Of a stretch of DNA of 64,000 nucleotides, positions 54,233-64,000 are shown piece after piece (positions within the stretch are counted from its first letter, which is position 1; every line of letters begins with the position of its first letter). Source of the stretch: Euleptes europaea (taxonomy: Eukaryota; Chordata; Lepidosauria; Squamata; Sphaerodactylidae); the NCBI RefSeq assembly GCF_029931775.1, contig NC_079312.1, forward strand, positions 53,510,333 to 53,574,332. The letters run 5' to 3'. The notes beneath the pieces were generated by a model that was not told where the DNA came from, ran no database searches, and worked only from the letters and a program-made list of their open reading frames with translations. Made by a program: the position numbers and the translations under genes.

Positions 54233-54440
54233 TAGGGTTGCTAACCTCCAGGTACTAGCTGGAGATCTCACGCTATTGCAACTCATTTCCAGCCAACAGA
54301 GATCAACTCCCCTGGAGAAAATGGCTGCTTTGGCAATTGGACTCTATGGCATTGAAGTCCCTCCCTCCCCAAACCCCGCCCTCTTCAGGCTCCACCCCAA
54401 AAACCTCCCACCAGTGGTAAAGAGGGACCTGACAATCCTA
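54233..54440 (+). mobile_element. hAT MITE, common subfamily
   Basis: Starts TAGGGTTGCTAACC and ends GACAATCCTA; body near-identical to the 720 copy. No target duplication at its right, because another MITE begins there. Confidence 0.75.
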
Positions 54441-54622
54441 TTTCCAACTCTGGGTTGGGAAATTCCTGGAGATGTTGTGGGCGGACCCTGGGTAGGGGAA
54501 GGACCTCATCACCATATAATGCCACTCTCCGAAGCTACCATTTTCTCCAGAGGAACTCTTTTCTGTAGTCTGTAATTCTGGGAGAACTCCAGGCCCCGCC
54601 TGGGGATTGGCAGCCCCACCTA
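54441..54622 (-). mobile_element. hAT MITE, divergent subfamily, adjoining
   Basis: Shares GGGTTGGGAAATTCCTGGAG and TTCTCCAGAGGAACT with the copies at 5,734 and 6,160. Its left end abuts the previous MITE. Confidence 0.5.
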
Positions 54623-54888
54623 CAGGGGTTGCCTTGAGTGGTTGGTAATTCTAATTCAAGGTGACTGAGGCAATATGGATTTGCAGATATTCCACCCTGA
54701 TGCCTCTGCAAAGAGGTGTGAGTGGCTAGAAGAGATTGTATAGTCCTGAGTGAACTGCTGTTTAAGCAGATTAGGCCCTAAACACAGAATGAAGTATTTC
54801 CAATACTCAGCAGACAAGTGAGAGCTCACCCAAGCAATAAGGATGGTCATAGAAAAGTAGTGCTGAATTGCCATTTCTGTGGTTGTGA

Positions 54889-55097
54889 TAGGGTTGCCAG
54901 GTCCTTCTTTGCCATCAGCGGGAGGTTTTTGGGGCAGAGCCTGAGGAGGGCGGGGTTTGGGGAAGGGAGGGACTTCAATGCCATAGAGTCTAATTGCCAA
55001 ATCGGCCATTTTCTCCAGGTGAACTGATCTCTATCAGCTGGAGATCAGTTGTAATAGCAGGAGATCTCCATCTAGTACCTGGAGGTTGGCAACCCTA
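54889..55097 (-). mobile_element. hAT MITE, common subfamily, exact 8-bp TSD
   Basis: A 209-bp copy flanked by GGTTGTGA (54881-54888, 55098-55105). Confidence 0.85.
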
Positions 55098-55289
55098 GGT
55101 TGTGACCAGATTATGGGACTCCCTGCTGTGAGGATGTCTGTCTAAAGTCATCTTTTAGAAACAAGGCAAAAATCCGCCCTCTAGTACCTGGAGGTTGGCA
55201 ACCCTAGGTTGTGACCAGATTATGGGACTCCCTGCTGTGAGGATGTCTGTTTAAAGTCATCTTTTAGAAACAAGGCAAAAATCCGCCCT
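55072..55289 (+). repeat. 109-bp tandem duplication
   Basis: Bases 55072-55180 recur at 55181-55289 with one mismatch seen (TCTGTCTAAAG versus TCTGTTTAAAG). The unit takes in the last 26 bases of the hAT MITE, its target duplication and flanking DNA, so the duplication is later than the MITE. Confidence 0.9.
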
Positions 55290-55534
55290 CTTTATTTGAA
55301 CATTTTATGGTTTTGTTTGTCTTGGCACTGCAGTCTTCTCATTATTTCTGCTGAAATGCTGCTTTGTTTCATTTTTATTGTATTTATAACATTCACTGTG
55401 GTTGCTTTTATTCCTTATAAGCAACTTTGAATTTATCTTGAGACAAAAAAGTGCCATACAGATTTTTGTAAATGAACATGTATAGAAGCAATTACAGCTG
55501 ACGAGCCCTTGGCTGTGAATTGCACAGGTCATGA

Positions 55535-55815
55535 GAACATATAAGAATGTAAGAAAGGCCCTGCTGGATCAGACCAAGGCCCATCAAGGCCAGTAGTCCG
55601 TTCACACAGTGGCCAACCAGATGCCTCTAGGAAGCCCACAAACAATTGCAGCAGCATTGTCCTACCTGTGTTCCACAGCACCTAATATAATAGGCATGCT
55701 CCTCTGATCCTGAAGAGAATAGGTATGCATCATGGCTAGTAGCCATGAATACCCCTCTCCTCCATGAACATGTCCACTCCCCTCTTAAAGCCTCTTAAAG
55801 CCTTCCAAGGTCACT
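55535..55815 (-). mobile_element. CR1-like LINE 3' end
   Basis: AACATATAAGAATGTAAGAA tail units, then TGGATCAGACCAAGGCCC and CAGTGGCCAACCAGATGCC; same family as 9,182, shorter. Confidence 0.5.
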
Positions 55816-56569
55816 ATTGCAAAAGGATGAACGTAAGAATCCTAACAGAATCATACAATTTTAAGACACATTTAATATATCACAAAGGATCCACTGAACA
55901 GATTTTTAAAATATTTTTGAGCTAAGTCTTGTTGCAACAGTTGGAACCAAATATCTGATTAACAATCGTTAATAACAGCCTTGCAATTAGGAAACAATTT
56001 TTTTTCAGTACTGAGAACTCTATAGAGCAGCACACATTTCATTCATAAGTCAATATCAATTTTAGCAAGACGCAAAGGTGTTTAATGCACGTTACTGGGT
56101 TTAATGAAGTCCCCAGAGCAAGTTTGTACTCATGCTTGGCATGGCTGGACTTGCTCATATCACTCACCACACACACCTCTCAGGGTTACAGATCAGTCCC
56201 AAATGTCACCATCACTTATGCATCCATTTGAAAAACACTTGCAAAGATACTTGAAACGTGTGGAAAATGCTGCAGTTTGGCCAAAAGAGAACAGAAGGGG
56301 GAAAATTAACCAAGACCGAGAGATAAAATGAATATATAATTTGGTTTCTTCCCTCTTTTGCCCCCAGATTTACCAGAATCGTAAAGCAGAAGGTACGCAC
56401 AGTGAATATATCTACTGTTTATTCCTACCCTTCTTCCAAGAAGTTTAGGGCAGTGTATATGGCACAACAACTCTGCAAAGGAGGGCAGTGACCAGCCCCA
56501 GGTCACCCAATATGCTTCATGGCAGAATGGGGATTTGAATCTGACCTCCTACAATCTGACACTACCTTG

Positions 56570-56690
56570 AGCATCTGGCAGAGTGGATTCTGGCTCACAA
56601 AAGTTTAGGCCATGATAAATGTGTTCGTTTTTAAGATCCCTCAAGATTCTTTGTTATTTTAGCACCAGCAAACGAACACAGCTACCCTCT
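56570..56690 (+). repeat. hammerhead-like dispersed repeat, eroded
   Basis: GCATCTGGCAGAGTGGATTC with GGCTCACAAAAG matches the 37,705 copy, followed by a degraded tail ending AACACAGCTACCCTC. The core is broken. Confidence 0.45.
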
Positions 56691-56754
56691 GGAAAACACC
56701 ACGCTGGCTCTGAATGTGTATATGTTTGCACATAGAAAATTTAACTGATAACAT

Positions 56755-56955
56755 TGTGTGTATGTAAAGTGCCGTCAAGTTGCAGCTGACTTATGGTGAC
56801 CCCTGCAAGGGGACTTTCAAGGCAAGTGAGAAGCACAGGTGGTTTGCCATTGCTTTCTTCTGAGGAGTCTTCCTTGGTAGTCTCCCTTCCAAGTACTGAC
56901 CCTGCTTAGCTTCCAAGATCCAACAAGATCAGGCTGTACCATGCTGTCTTCCCTC
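56755..56955 (-). mobile_element. 5S rRNA-derived SINE with Bov-B-like tail
   Basis: The left end AAGTGCCGTCAAGTTGCAGC is the Bov-B-type tail; the right part is inverted 5S (CCCTGCTTAGCTTCCAAGAT, GATCAGGCTG). The linker GGTTTGCCATTGCTTTCTTC matches that of the 34,976 copy inverted. Confidence 0.75.
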
Positions 56956-56999
56956 CAAACTGATAACATTAGGTTTCATTTCACCTAATAAAGGGATCT

Positions 57000-57840
57000 G
57001 GTACTTTCCTACCCATTTGATGTTTTACATGGCAACCGGTCCCGGTGGCGTTGTGGAGTGTGGGCCAAATGTTTCCATGCAGATTTGTGCATTTGACCTG
57101 ACATGTTCCAAACCATCTCAAAGTTTGTCTTGGTCCTATAAAGGGCTTCACAGCATGAGGCTGAATAAATCTGAGCTGACTTAGCTGTGGAAGACACTCT
57201 TTATTGCCTGCCTCTGCAGAATACCCATGGCTGAGACACCAACTGCCAAGACAGGAACTCAGAATTAATCCATTCAGAATGAATGGAGGAACAGCTGCTG
57301 TCTTCTATGTTACATAATTCCAAACAAATGTTAATGGCATGAAGCAACTGTGGCTGCCTACTAGAACTCCCAATGTTTGCTGATAATTTGGAATAAGAGA
57401 CTATTCAGGATCACACAGAGCATGGTCAGTCGCCCCAGTATATTGAGTTACAAGCCAGTGTTTCCACTGGCAGGTCGGAAATCGATACACAGCAGCCACA
57501 GTGGGACTTGAAAGCACTCCTGTTCAAAATGCTGCTGTACATGGTGCGCTGGCAGTGTGGTTCATCTTGATTTCAGTTATTTACCCCAGTTCTCAACTTA
57601 GGGTGTGTTGCAGCTTGCCAGTGATAACAAGAGGAATAAAGAGGTGATCCATAAGGTGGAACAGCTGTTTAACTATTACCACTGACTAATGTTACCTGGA
57701 ACTGCTGCACTTTAGGGAGAAACAAGAACTTATTCCTCCTAGTTGTAACAGTTCCAGAGACTATAACATGAATCACACTGTCTTGGAACGGGGCAAGGGT
57801 TCAGTATGGAGTACCATTTGCAGAGTGTAAATCAGGAAAC
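57000..57840. other. no gene or clear repeat seen
   Basis: Unique-looking sequence with no recognised motif. Confidence 0.35.
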
Positions 57841-57849
57841 TATCATGGT

Positions 57850-58110
57850 GCAGTGTCCCAGCCCATTAACTTCATGGGCATAGGATTGCACACTACACTG
57901 TAAATCAGTAAGACCCTGGTTCAAATGCCTCCTGTGCTGGCCCGTGAGCTCAATAGCTGGCCTTAGGCCAGCTACTCAATCTCAGCACTGCCAGAGGCAC
58001 TATGGCAATAATAAATACTGACCCACTTTACAGGGTTGTTGTAGTAACGGATGATATATCTGGAGTTCTTTGAACACCCTGAGGTGTTATATAATGCTAA
58101 TTTTTAAAAG
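57850..58110 (+). mobile_element. tRNA-derived SINE, degraded
   Basis: A box B-like GGTTCAAATGCCTCC, TGGCCTTAGGCCAGCTAC and CCCACTTTACAGGGTTGTTG follow the layout of the 25,568 and 40,951 copies. Confidence 0.45.
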
Positions 58111-58554
58111 TTGAGAAACGGAGTAGCTTACCTGCCAACAATATATGACATGCACCCAAGAATGGGTTCTGTTTGCTCCATCGAGAGAATTGCTTATATA
58201 AAACTAGATGATAGGTTGAACCCAGTGGGAGTTTTGCCATAGATTTCAGAGTTTCAGGAGAAACTGGATTTTAGCAGAGCAGGATTCAGACCGAGGTGCT
58301 AAATATAAGAGTGTGGAGGTGAAAAAAATTGACAGGTGCAACTTGCCACCCTGGAGTGTGTGATGCTGCACCCACTGAAATTTCCTTTTCCGTGTGTATA
58401 TTAAAGACACAAGTACCCTGTCCTCATCTGCATCATTTTGATGCAGATAGGAAGGGTCACTCCTCCTTTCCCCCACTCAGACCAGTCTGAATGGCTCTGG
58501 TTGGAAGGAACTGTGCCTCCAATAGAGGCAGTGAGATAGTGTGTGTGTTTGCTA

Positions 58555-58720
58555 CCCCATTGTTTTTTTGTTTTTGTTTTTAATTTTATTTGTATAACTG
58601 AAGGGGTACAGGAAAAAAAGGGGAGGGATAATACGTTATAAGTATAAAACAATACAGTGTTAAAAAAAGACAAAAAGAAAAAAACACAAATAAGCTCAGT
58701 TGTATATTATGAGATATTTT
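58555..58720 (-). mobile_element. possible LINE 3' tail
   Basis: In minus sense it ends AATAAAATTAAAAACAAAAA, an A tail after a polyadenylation signal, preceded by CCCTCCCCTTTTTTTCCTGT. A 5'-truncated LINE copy is likely; the family is not certain. Confidence 0.35.
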
Positions 58721-58729
58721 CTTACAGTA

Positions 58730-59920
58730 AAAAAGTTGTTACAAAGTGTCATTCATTATTCTACTTATATTGATATTCTATTGTATGAAGGTCTAAAATT
58801 TACTTGACAGTTGTTTAAAACAAGTTAGATAATACAAAACCAACGTATTTCATTCAGTTAGCCAAGGTTGATGTAAGTATAGAATGACACCCATTGTGTC
58901 TGTTAAGTGACAAAGCACGCAACGCTATACACTCTGGCTGTTCTGTATGTTTCCTTCCCCAGTGTTCTGAATGCCTGAGTAATCCATAAAGATACAGAAA
59001 ACTAGATTTTGGTAATCTGAGAAATGCACCATCTGGCTCAGAATCTTTCACGCAGCTGCAGGAATCACCATAATGAATACGTTTTTTAATTACATGTGAA
59101 AATACTGTTACACAATGTATTCAAGATCACAGCTCGGGTTAGTTAGCTACCCCATAATGAAATCATTACACTTCAACTATCTTTGTTCATAACATTCAGC
59201 TGGGATGAGTTTGATCTCGAGAGCTTGAGACAATGTTGCTTCTATAAGCACTAGATTAATATTGTTGTTGTTGTTGTTGTTAATAATAATAATTGATATT
59301 ATCATTATCTTCTGCTGCTCTTGCTGAAGCTCATCATGTTCTCCATTTGTACGATTGACAATTGCCCAGTATTGAAATGACCCTTGTTATGACTATGTTT
59401 TTACCTTTCAAGTGGAATGTTCCATATTGCATAAGACTTATTTGCAACTGATCACACATCTAATTAAAATAGCCAATGAGGTGGCAACTCCTGATTTGGT
59501 CTGATTGCAGTCCAGGGCCGGTGTTAGCCTGGCCTTGGCCGAGGAGGGAGGGTTATAAATTCAAAAAATGAATAAAATAAAAATATATAGCCTTTGTCAA
59601 TATTCATCACTTGTGAATTGGTAAAGTGGGTAGGTTGGTGCCAAGATGGCAGATAGTGAGAGCAGCAATGTATGTATACGGGAGAGAGAGGACATGAAGG
59701 AATACAGGGAAGTCTTGGTTTTGGACAGATGCACATATGTAGTTCAAGGATCTCAAGGAATGAGCAACAGAGATTAAGGCGAGTGGCCCTTCCAGAGGAT
59801 TGGATCTACTTTAGAGCAAAGCCATGGCTTAGCTTTTCTCATATGGACAACCCTAAGAGAGAGCACCACCGTGAGAAGGCTGCTTGAGGAAAGTATGTGA
59901 TGCACAGGAGTATACCAGAA
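58730..59920. other. no confirmed gene; one exon-like frame
   Basis: Mostly AT-rich with a GTT microsatellite near 59,262-59,280. A frame at about 59,713-59,886 reads RRVALPEDWIYFRAKPWLSF before a stop, preceded by a TTTTGGACAG that could be an acceptor. No family was recognised. Confidence 0.3.
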
Positions 59921-59934
59921 AACAAGGTTCAATA

Positions 59935-60120
59935 AGTATGAAATCACTGTGCTGGGAGGCCTTAAAGGTAATCGTCAGCACTTTGACAATGGGCCTATTA
60001 GCAAATAGGTAACCAGTGCAATTGATGCAGCACTGGCACAGTTGACCCCCAGACAGGAGTCGTGCTGTCGCATTTTGCCCCTATCCAGGCTTCCAAGATG
60101 TCTTCAAAGGCAGCCCCATG
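59935..60120. repeat. old interspersed repeat
   Basis: GTAACCAGTGCAATTGATGC, TGCTGTCGCATTTTGCCCC and AAGGCAGCCCCATGTG match a common amniote LINE-derived repeat from recognition only. Confidence 0.35.
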
Positions 60121-60124
60121 TGCC

Positions 60125-61190
60125 GCCCCTTAAGCCAACCTGGAGGATACAGTAGCACGGCTCATACTAGGCAATGGGTTGTATTTGTAACTGTGGTATG
60201 GTTGTAGTATTTCCTTTCAATGCTGATAGCCAAGTGGGGGAGCCAGTTTCAAACAGCAAAACTGAGAGGAGGTTGAAGTATTGAACACCCACTTCCTGTG
60301 AGGCCCCTGAGGCAAATTTACAACAGAAAGCTTGCAATAAGCATGTTATGAAAGGAATGAGTCCAGTGATCTTCATCTTCTCTGTCCGAGGCCTCAGACC
60401 TATTGCCATCCTTGTAGAGACTGATGTGGCAACGTGGATATTTATACCTGAGTTGGCACATCCTCTTTCTCTGAACTGGCCTTTGTAATGGGTACTACAT
60501 TGGGGTCTCAGCGAAGTTCAAAAGCCAGATTATATCATGCCCCACAAGTACTGATAATAGCCATCCACTCTCTATCTTGCTCAGATGCAACTAAGCTGAA
60601 TGATATACCAGAGGCACACCAGATGTTCAGAATAATGTTTGTGGTTATTATAGAAAGAGGCACAACATCTGACCTTTCCTCCCCCACCAAAGAACATTAA
60701 TTTGTATTGATATTGACATCCAAAGATGTTTTGAGATAGTTGGTGCTGAGCATATAGTATGTCCAATTTTTTTTTAAAAAAACCTTGGGTTTGTAGTATT
60801 TACTGGCAAATTATACACTCCAACGATGCACAAATCAATGTAAATTGCTAGCTCAGTTATAGTGCAATCTAGGTTCTGTATCTAGTCAGCAATCTAAGTG
60901 CAGAATCCCCACTGGGCTGTGGGAACACTGTATTGATACACTCGTGGCTGGGAATGGCCAGTCACTGCATGCTGCATTTGTCCCTGATGCATGTTAAGGG
61001 CATAATAATTTGCCCTGCAGACCACTCAGAATGAGCAGCAGAGGAACCATCTTGAAATCAAGCTAAATTAGCAGAGGAATACCTATCCACAATATTTGCA
61101 TGAACAAGCCCATCAACAGACTTTTAAGACCTTGACGTGCAATTATTTGCTGTTTGCTGAGCTGATTCTATGGAATGAAGTGGGCTTGAA
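60125..61190. other. no gene or clear repeat seen
   Basis: Unique-looking sequence; a T/A-rich stretch near 60,767-60,785. No exon signals. Confidence 0.35.
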
Positions 61191-61194
61191 TGTC

Positions 61195-61740
61195 AAAAGA
61201 ACTTAAGAAGAGCCTCGTTGGATCAGACCAGTGGTCCATCTACTCCAGCATCCTGTTTCACACAGTGGCCAACCACTTGCCCTGGAGGGCAAACAGGGCA
61301 TAGAGGTTGAGGCCCTCACTTGCTTCTACCTCCCACTACTGTTCTGTAGAGATTTTCTGCCTGTGGATACGGAGGCTCCCTTCAGTCAACATGGGCATTG
61401 ATGGACCTTTCCTCCATGAATCTGTCTAATCCCCCTTAAAGCTACCTATGCTTGTGGCCATCATTATGTCCACAGTTTAATTACTCATTGAGTAGAAAGG
61501 TATTTCCTTTTTTCTGAACATATTTCCCAACAATTTCATTGGGTGCCCGTAAGTCCTAGTATTATAGGAGAGGGAGAAAAAGTTCCCTCTATCCTCTTTC
61601 TCCATTCCATGCATAATTTTTATAAACCTCAGACATACCTCCCCTTAGCTTTCTTTTTTCTAGACTGAAAAGTTCCAGACTGTTCAGCCTTTCCTCACAG
61701 GAAAGGGGCCCCACCCCCTAATCATCTTGGTCCCCCTTCT
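61195..61740 (-). mobile_element. CR1-like LINE 3' end
   Basis: TTGGATCAGACCAGTGGTCC, CACACAGTGGCCAACC and TCCTCACAGGAAAGGGGCCC in the usual order, ending where a SINE begins. Confidence 0.5.
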
Positions 61741-61744
61741 TTGT

Positions 61745-61985
61745 AGAAGAAGAAGAAGAGTTGGTTTTTATATGCTGACTTTCTCTACCACTTAAGGGAG
61801 ACTCAAACCGGCTTACAATCGCCTTCCCTTCCCCACATCAGACACCCTGTGAGGTAGGTGGGGCTGAGAGAGCGTGACTGACCCAAGGTCACCCAGCTGG
61901 CTTCTTGTGTAGGAGCGGGGAAACAAATCCAGTTCACCAGATTAGCGTCTGCTGCTCATGTGGAGGAGTGGGGAATCAAACATTT
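61745..61985 (-). mobile_element. tRNA-derived SINE, inserted at the CR1-like edge
   Basis: GAAGAAGAGTTGGTTTTTAT, CTACCACTTAAGGGAGACTC and the double GTGGAGGAGTGGGGAA block; the tRNA head is truncated at the right. Confidence 0.7.
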
Positions 61986-62256
61986 GGGGGGACATTTTGG
62001 CTTGCTGTGAGAGGGGAGGGGGAGAAAATTGTGTTCTGCAGGGAGAACCTCTTCTGTCTGCTGAAATGTTCTACTGGATCCAAACTAATGCTTAAGTTAC
62101 TCCTAGGGTTACCAGGTCCCTCTTTGTCACCGGTGGGATATTTTTGTGGCGGAGCCTGAGGAGGGCAGGGTTTGGAGAGGGGAGGGACTTCAATGCCATT
62201 GAGTTCAATTGCCAAAGTGGCCACTTTTCTCCAGGTGATCTGATCTCTATCGGCTG

Positions 62257-63436
62257 TGAAGCGGGTCAGTGTGTTTCAAATGACTATACTCTTAGAATCG
62301 ACCACTTCCTGAGAAGACGTATGTTATCTTATTCAGTTAGTCACCCACTAAGCAGGACTCAACTACTTTACTCACATAAAAATGAGTCTTTTTATTGAAT
62401 TGCTTCAATGTAATTTAATGTATATATGTGTATATGCAAGTATTACAAAGTCTTAAAATTCAGTAACAATGTATACTATAAAGCAAGTTCTACATACTAT
62501 TCAGTTTTAAAATCCAATACTTATAACAGTTAAAAGTCTGATTTAGTTCAAAAATTCTGATTCACAATATCTAGAATAATATATTTAAATCCATACATAC
62601 CCAATAGCCAATGTTCTGAGACCCTCTGAGAGAGGTCTGAGATTCTAGCCCTTCCGTGCCTTTATGCTGTTTCAGTCACCTTCAATGGGCTTGAACCTTG
62701 AGCTCGAGCAGGATACAGTTGTACTGCACATGCTCTGTGGCTTCCCTTGAGACTACCACATAAGGACTTCCTCTTCCACCAGGCTATTTTGCTAAAATTT
62801 AAACAGCCAGTTTTGAGCCATGTCATCTCTCTATATTTTTAATTTTACCATCATTCTCATCTCTTGGATAATACGAATAAAATGAACCTATTTATAAGTT
62901 TCTACCATCATTTTATCATATTAAAACCCAATATAATGTTATAGTACATTAGTCAGCAAAATACAAGGTTGTAGGACAGACGTTTGTGAAGGTGATGTCC
63001 TTTTAGTACAGGAATACAAGTGGAATTCCTGCACGACACTTCAAGGATAGAACGCTAACAGTATTCTAGGTCCTTCAAGGATAAAGGACTAGCATTGAGC
63101 TAGGGGACATTTAAGTCTTTCAAGGATAAAGTGCAAGCATTGTTCTGGCTTGTCACATTTGTCCTTGGCCAAGAATGCTCAGGCTTGTATCTTTTTAAAT
63201 GGGCTTTTATGAGCTGTTAGGGTTTTACATTGAACAATTCTGCAGATGTACAACATTAATACAGTATAAAATATTGTCGAAGGCTTTCACGGTCAGAGTT
63301 CATTGGTTCTCGTAGGTTATCCGGGCTGTGTAACCGTGGTCTTGGTATTTTCTTTCCTGACGTTTCGCCAGCAGCCCGGATAACCTACGAGAACCAATTA
63401 ATACAGTAGTTTATATGCCCTAATATGTCAAAGCCT
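62257..63436. mobile_element. unclassified insertion inside a hAT MITE
   Basis: About 1.04 kb of AT-rich non-coding DNA, after discounting the later 130-bp insertion and its target copy. Contains AATAAAATG near 62,875 and three spaced TCAAGGATAAAG-type repeats (63,040-63,130). No family or terminal repeat was recognised. Confidence 0.5.
63267..63396 (-). mobile_element. hammerhead-family insertion with inverted 5' end, 12-bp TSD
   Basis: Flanked by ATTAATACAGTA (63255-63266, 63397-63408). In minus sense it starts with an inverted piece GGTTCTCGTAGGTTATCCGG joined to GGCGAAACGTCAGG and the normal tail, so both ends pair as a hairpin. Same family as 32,867 and 33,266. Confidence 0.7.
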
Positions 63437-63491
63437 GTAACAGCAGGAGATCTCCTGCTATTACCTGGCAGTTGGCAACCCTAGTTACTCC

Positions 63492-64000
63492 CTAAGTGAG
63501 CATGGAGGGAGGAGGGTACCTCCTCTTTCAAGAATAATCAGAAGAGATCCCACAAACTTGGACAAGCATCTTCCCCCACGATGCAGCGCTTCTGTGAGAA
63601 ATTGTGTGCAAACAGATATCTGCAAAGGCAACAGCAGGCAAACCTCTTTCTAGACAGTTCATATAGCCATTACCTGATTTACCTATGTTGCAGGCGTCTG
63701 GCAATTAATATTTCTTAATCATTCGTGTTTCTTTGTATTTATCATTTCTTCCTCTCTAAAGAGGTCAAGAGATAAATAAGTGATGGAGTTTTGAGGATGT
63801 AGCTAGAAATCCTCTTCCCCATTTAATGTGAAAAATTATTTCCCCTGCTTTAGCCAAGTTCCCCTTCATTTTAGTTTTCTACTCAAGATATTTGTAAAAG
63901 GTTACAGTTCTTAGGCCTGTGAAAAATGTTAGGATGTATTTTTTAAATGTATAATTATTATACTGTTTTACCTCATGGTTGCCTAGTTATGTAATCTAGT
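63492..64000. other. no gene or repeat seen
   Basis: AT-rich sequence with no recognisable exon, repeat or regulatory element. Confidence 0.4.

Larger units (their letters stand above)
62104..63483 (-). mobile_element. hAT MITE split by a 1.18-kb insertion, exact 8-bp TSD
   Basis: TAGGGTTACCAGG at the left and GGCAACCCTA at the right are flanked by GTTACTCC (62096-62103, 63484-63491). The MITE body stops at CTATCGGCTG (62256) and resumes at GTAACAGCAGGAGATC (63437), missing about 10 bases at the joint. Confidence 0.85.

Overview
The window is vertebrate nuclear DNA, almost certainly from a squamate reptile (lizard). One split gene is buried in a dense mix of SINEs, LINEs and small DNA transposons typical of lizard genomes: Bov-B/RTE and CR1-like LINEs, an L1, two tRNA-derived SINE families, 5S-derived SINEs and many non-autonomous hAT copies. 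The species cannot be read from the sequence.

The only host gene I can reconstruct is CCDC174 on the minus strand. It has 11 coding exons from the ATG at 31,517 to the TGA at 11,874. They join in frame to 1,419 nt (472 residues plus stop) with consensus splice sites throughout. A CpG-rich promoter region lies just upstream (about 31,430-31,860), and a polyadenylation signal lies about 190 bases after the stop. Its introns carry hAT, LINE, SINE and foldback insertions, and a striking CpG-rich palindromic array lies in intron 1 just past the exon 1 donor.

Left flank (1-11,600): intergenic repeats. They include a cluster of hAT MITEs with exact 8-bp target duplications and a nest at 2,190-5,000, where one hAT MITE holds a 358-bp foldback and a second hAT-like element packed with about 2 kb of tandem palindromes. 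Two probable solo LTR fossils, tRNA SINEs and CR1-like 3' ends follow.

Right flank (31,900-64,000): no confident host exon. It holds short repeat insertions with hammerhead-ribozyme-like cores, several with 12-bp target duplications. It also holds 5S SINEs, a near-intact and apparently young 5.94-kb L1 at 45,721-51,657 (minus strand, exact 14-bp target duplication, two frame breaks and one in-frame stop), more hAT MITEs, and a hAT copy split by a 1.18-kb insertion near the right end.

The strongest unusual signals are the palindrome-filled hAT element, the palindromic array in CCDC174 intron 1, and two dispersed families that appear to fold as small hammerhead-like RNAs. One of those families shows a compensatory base change within this window.
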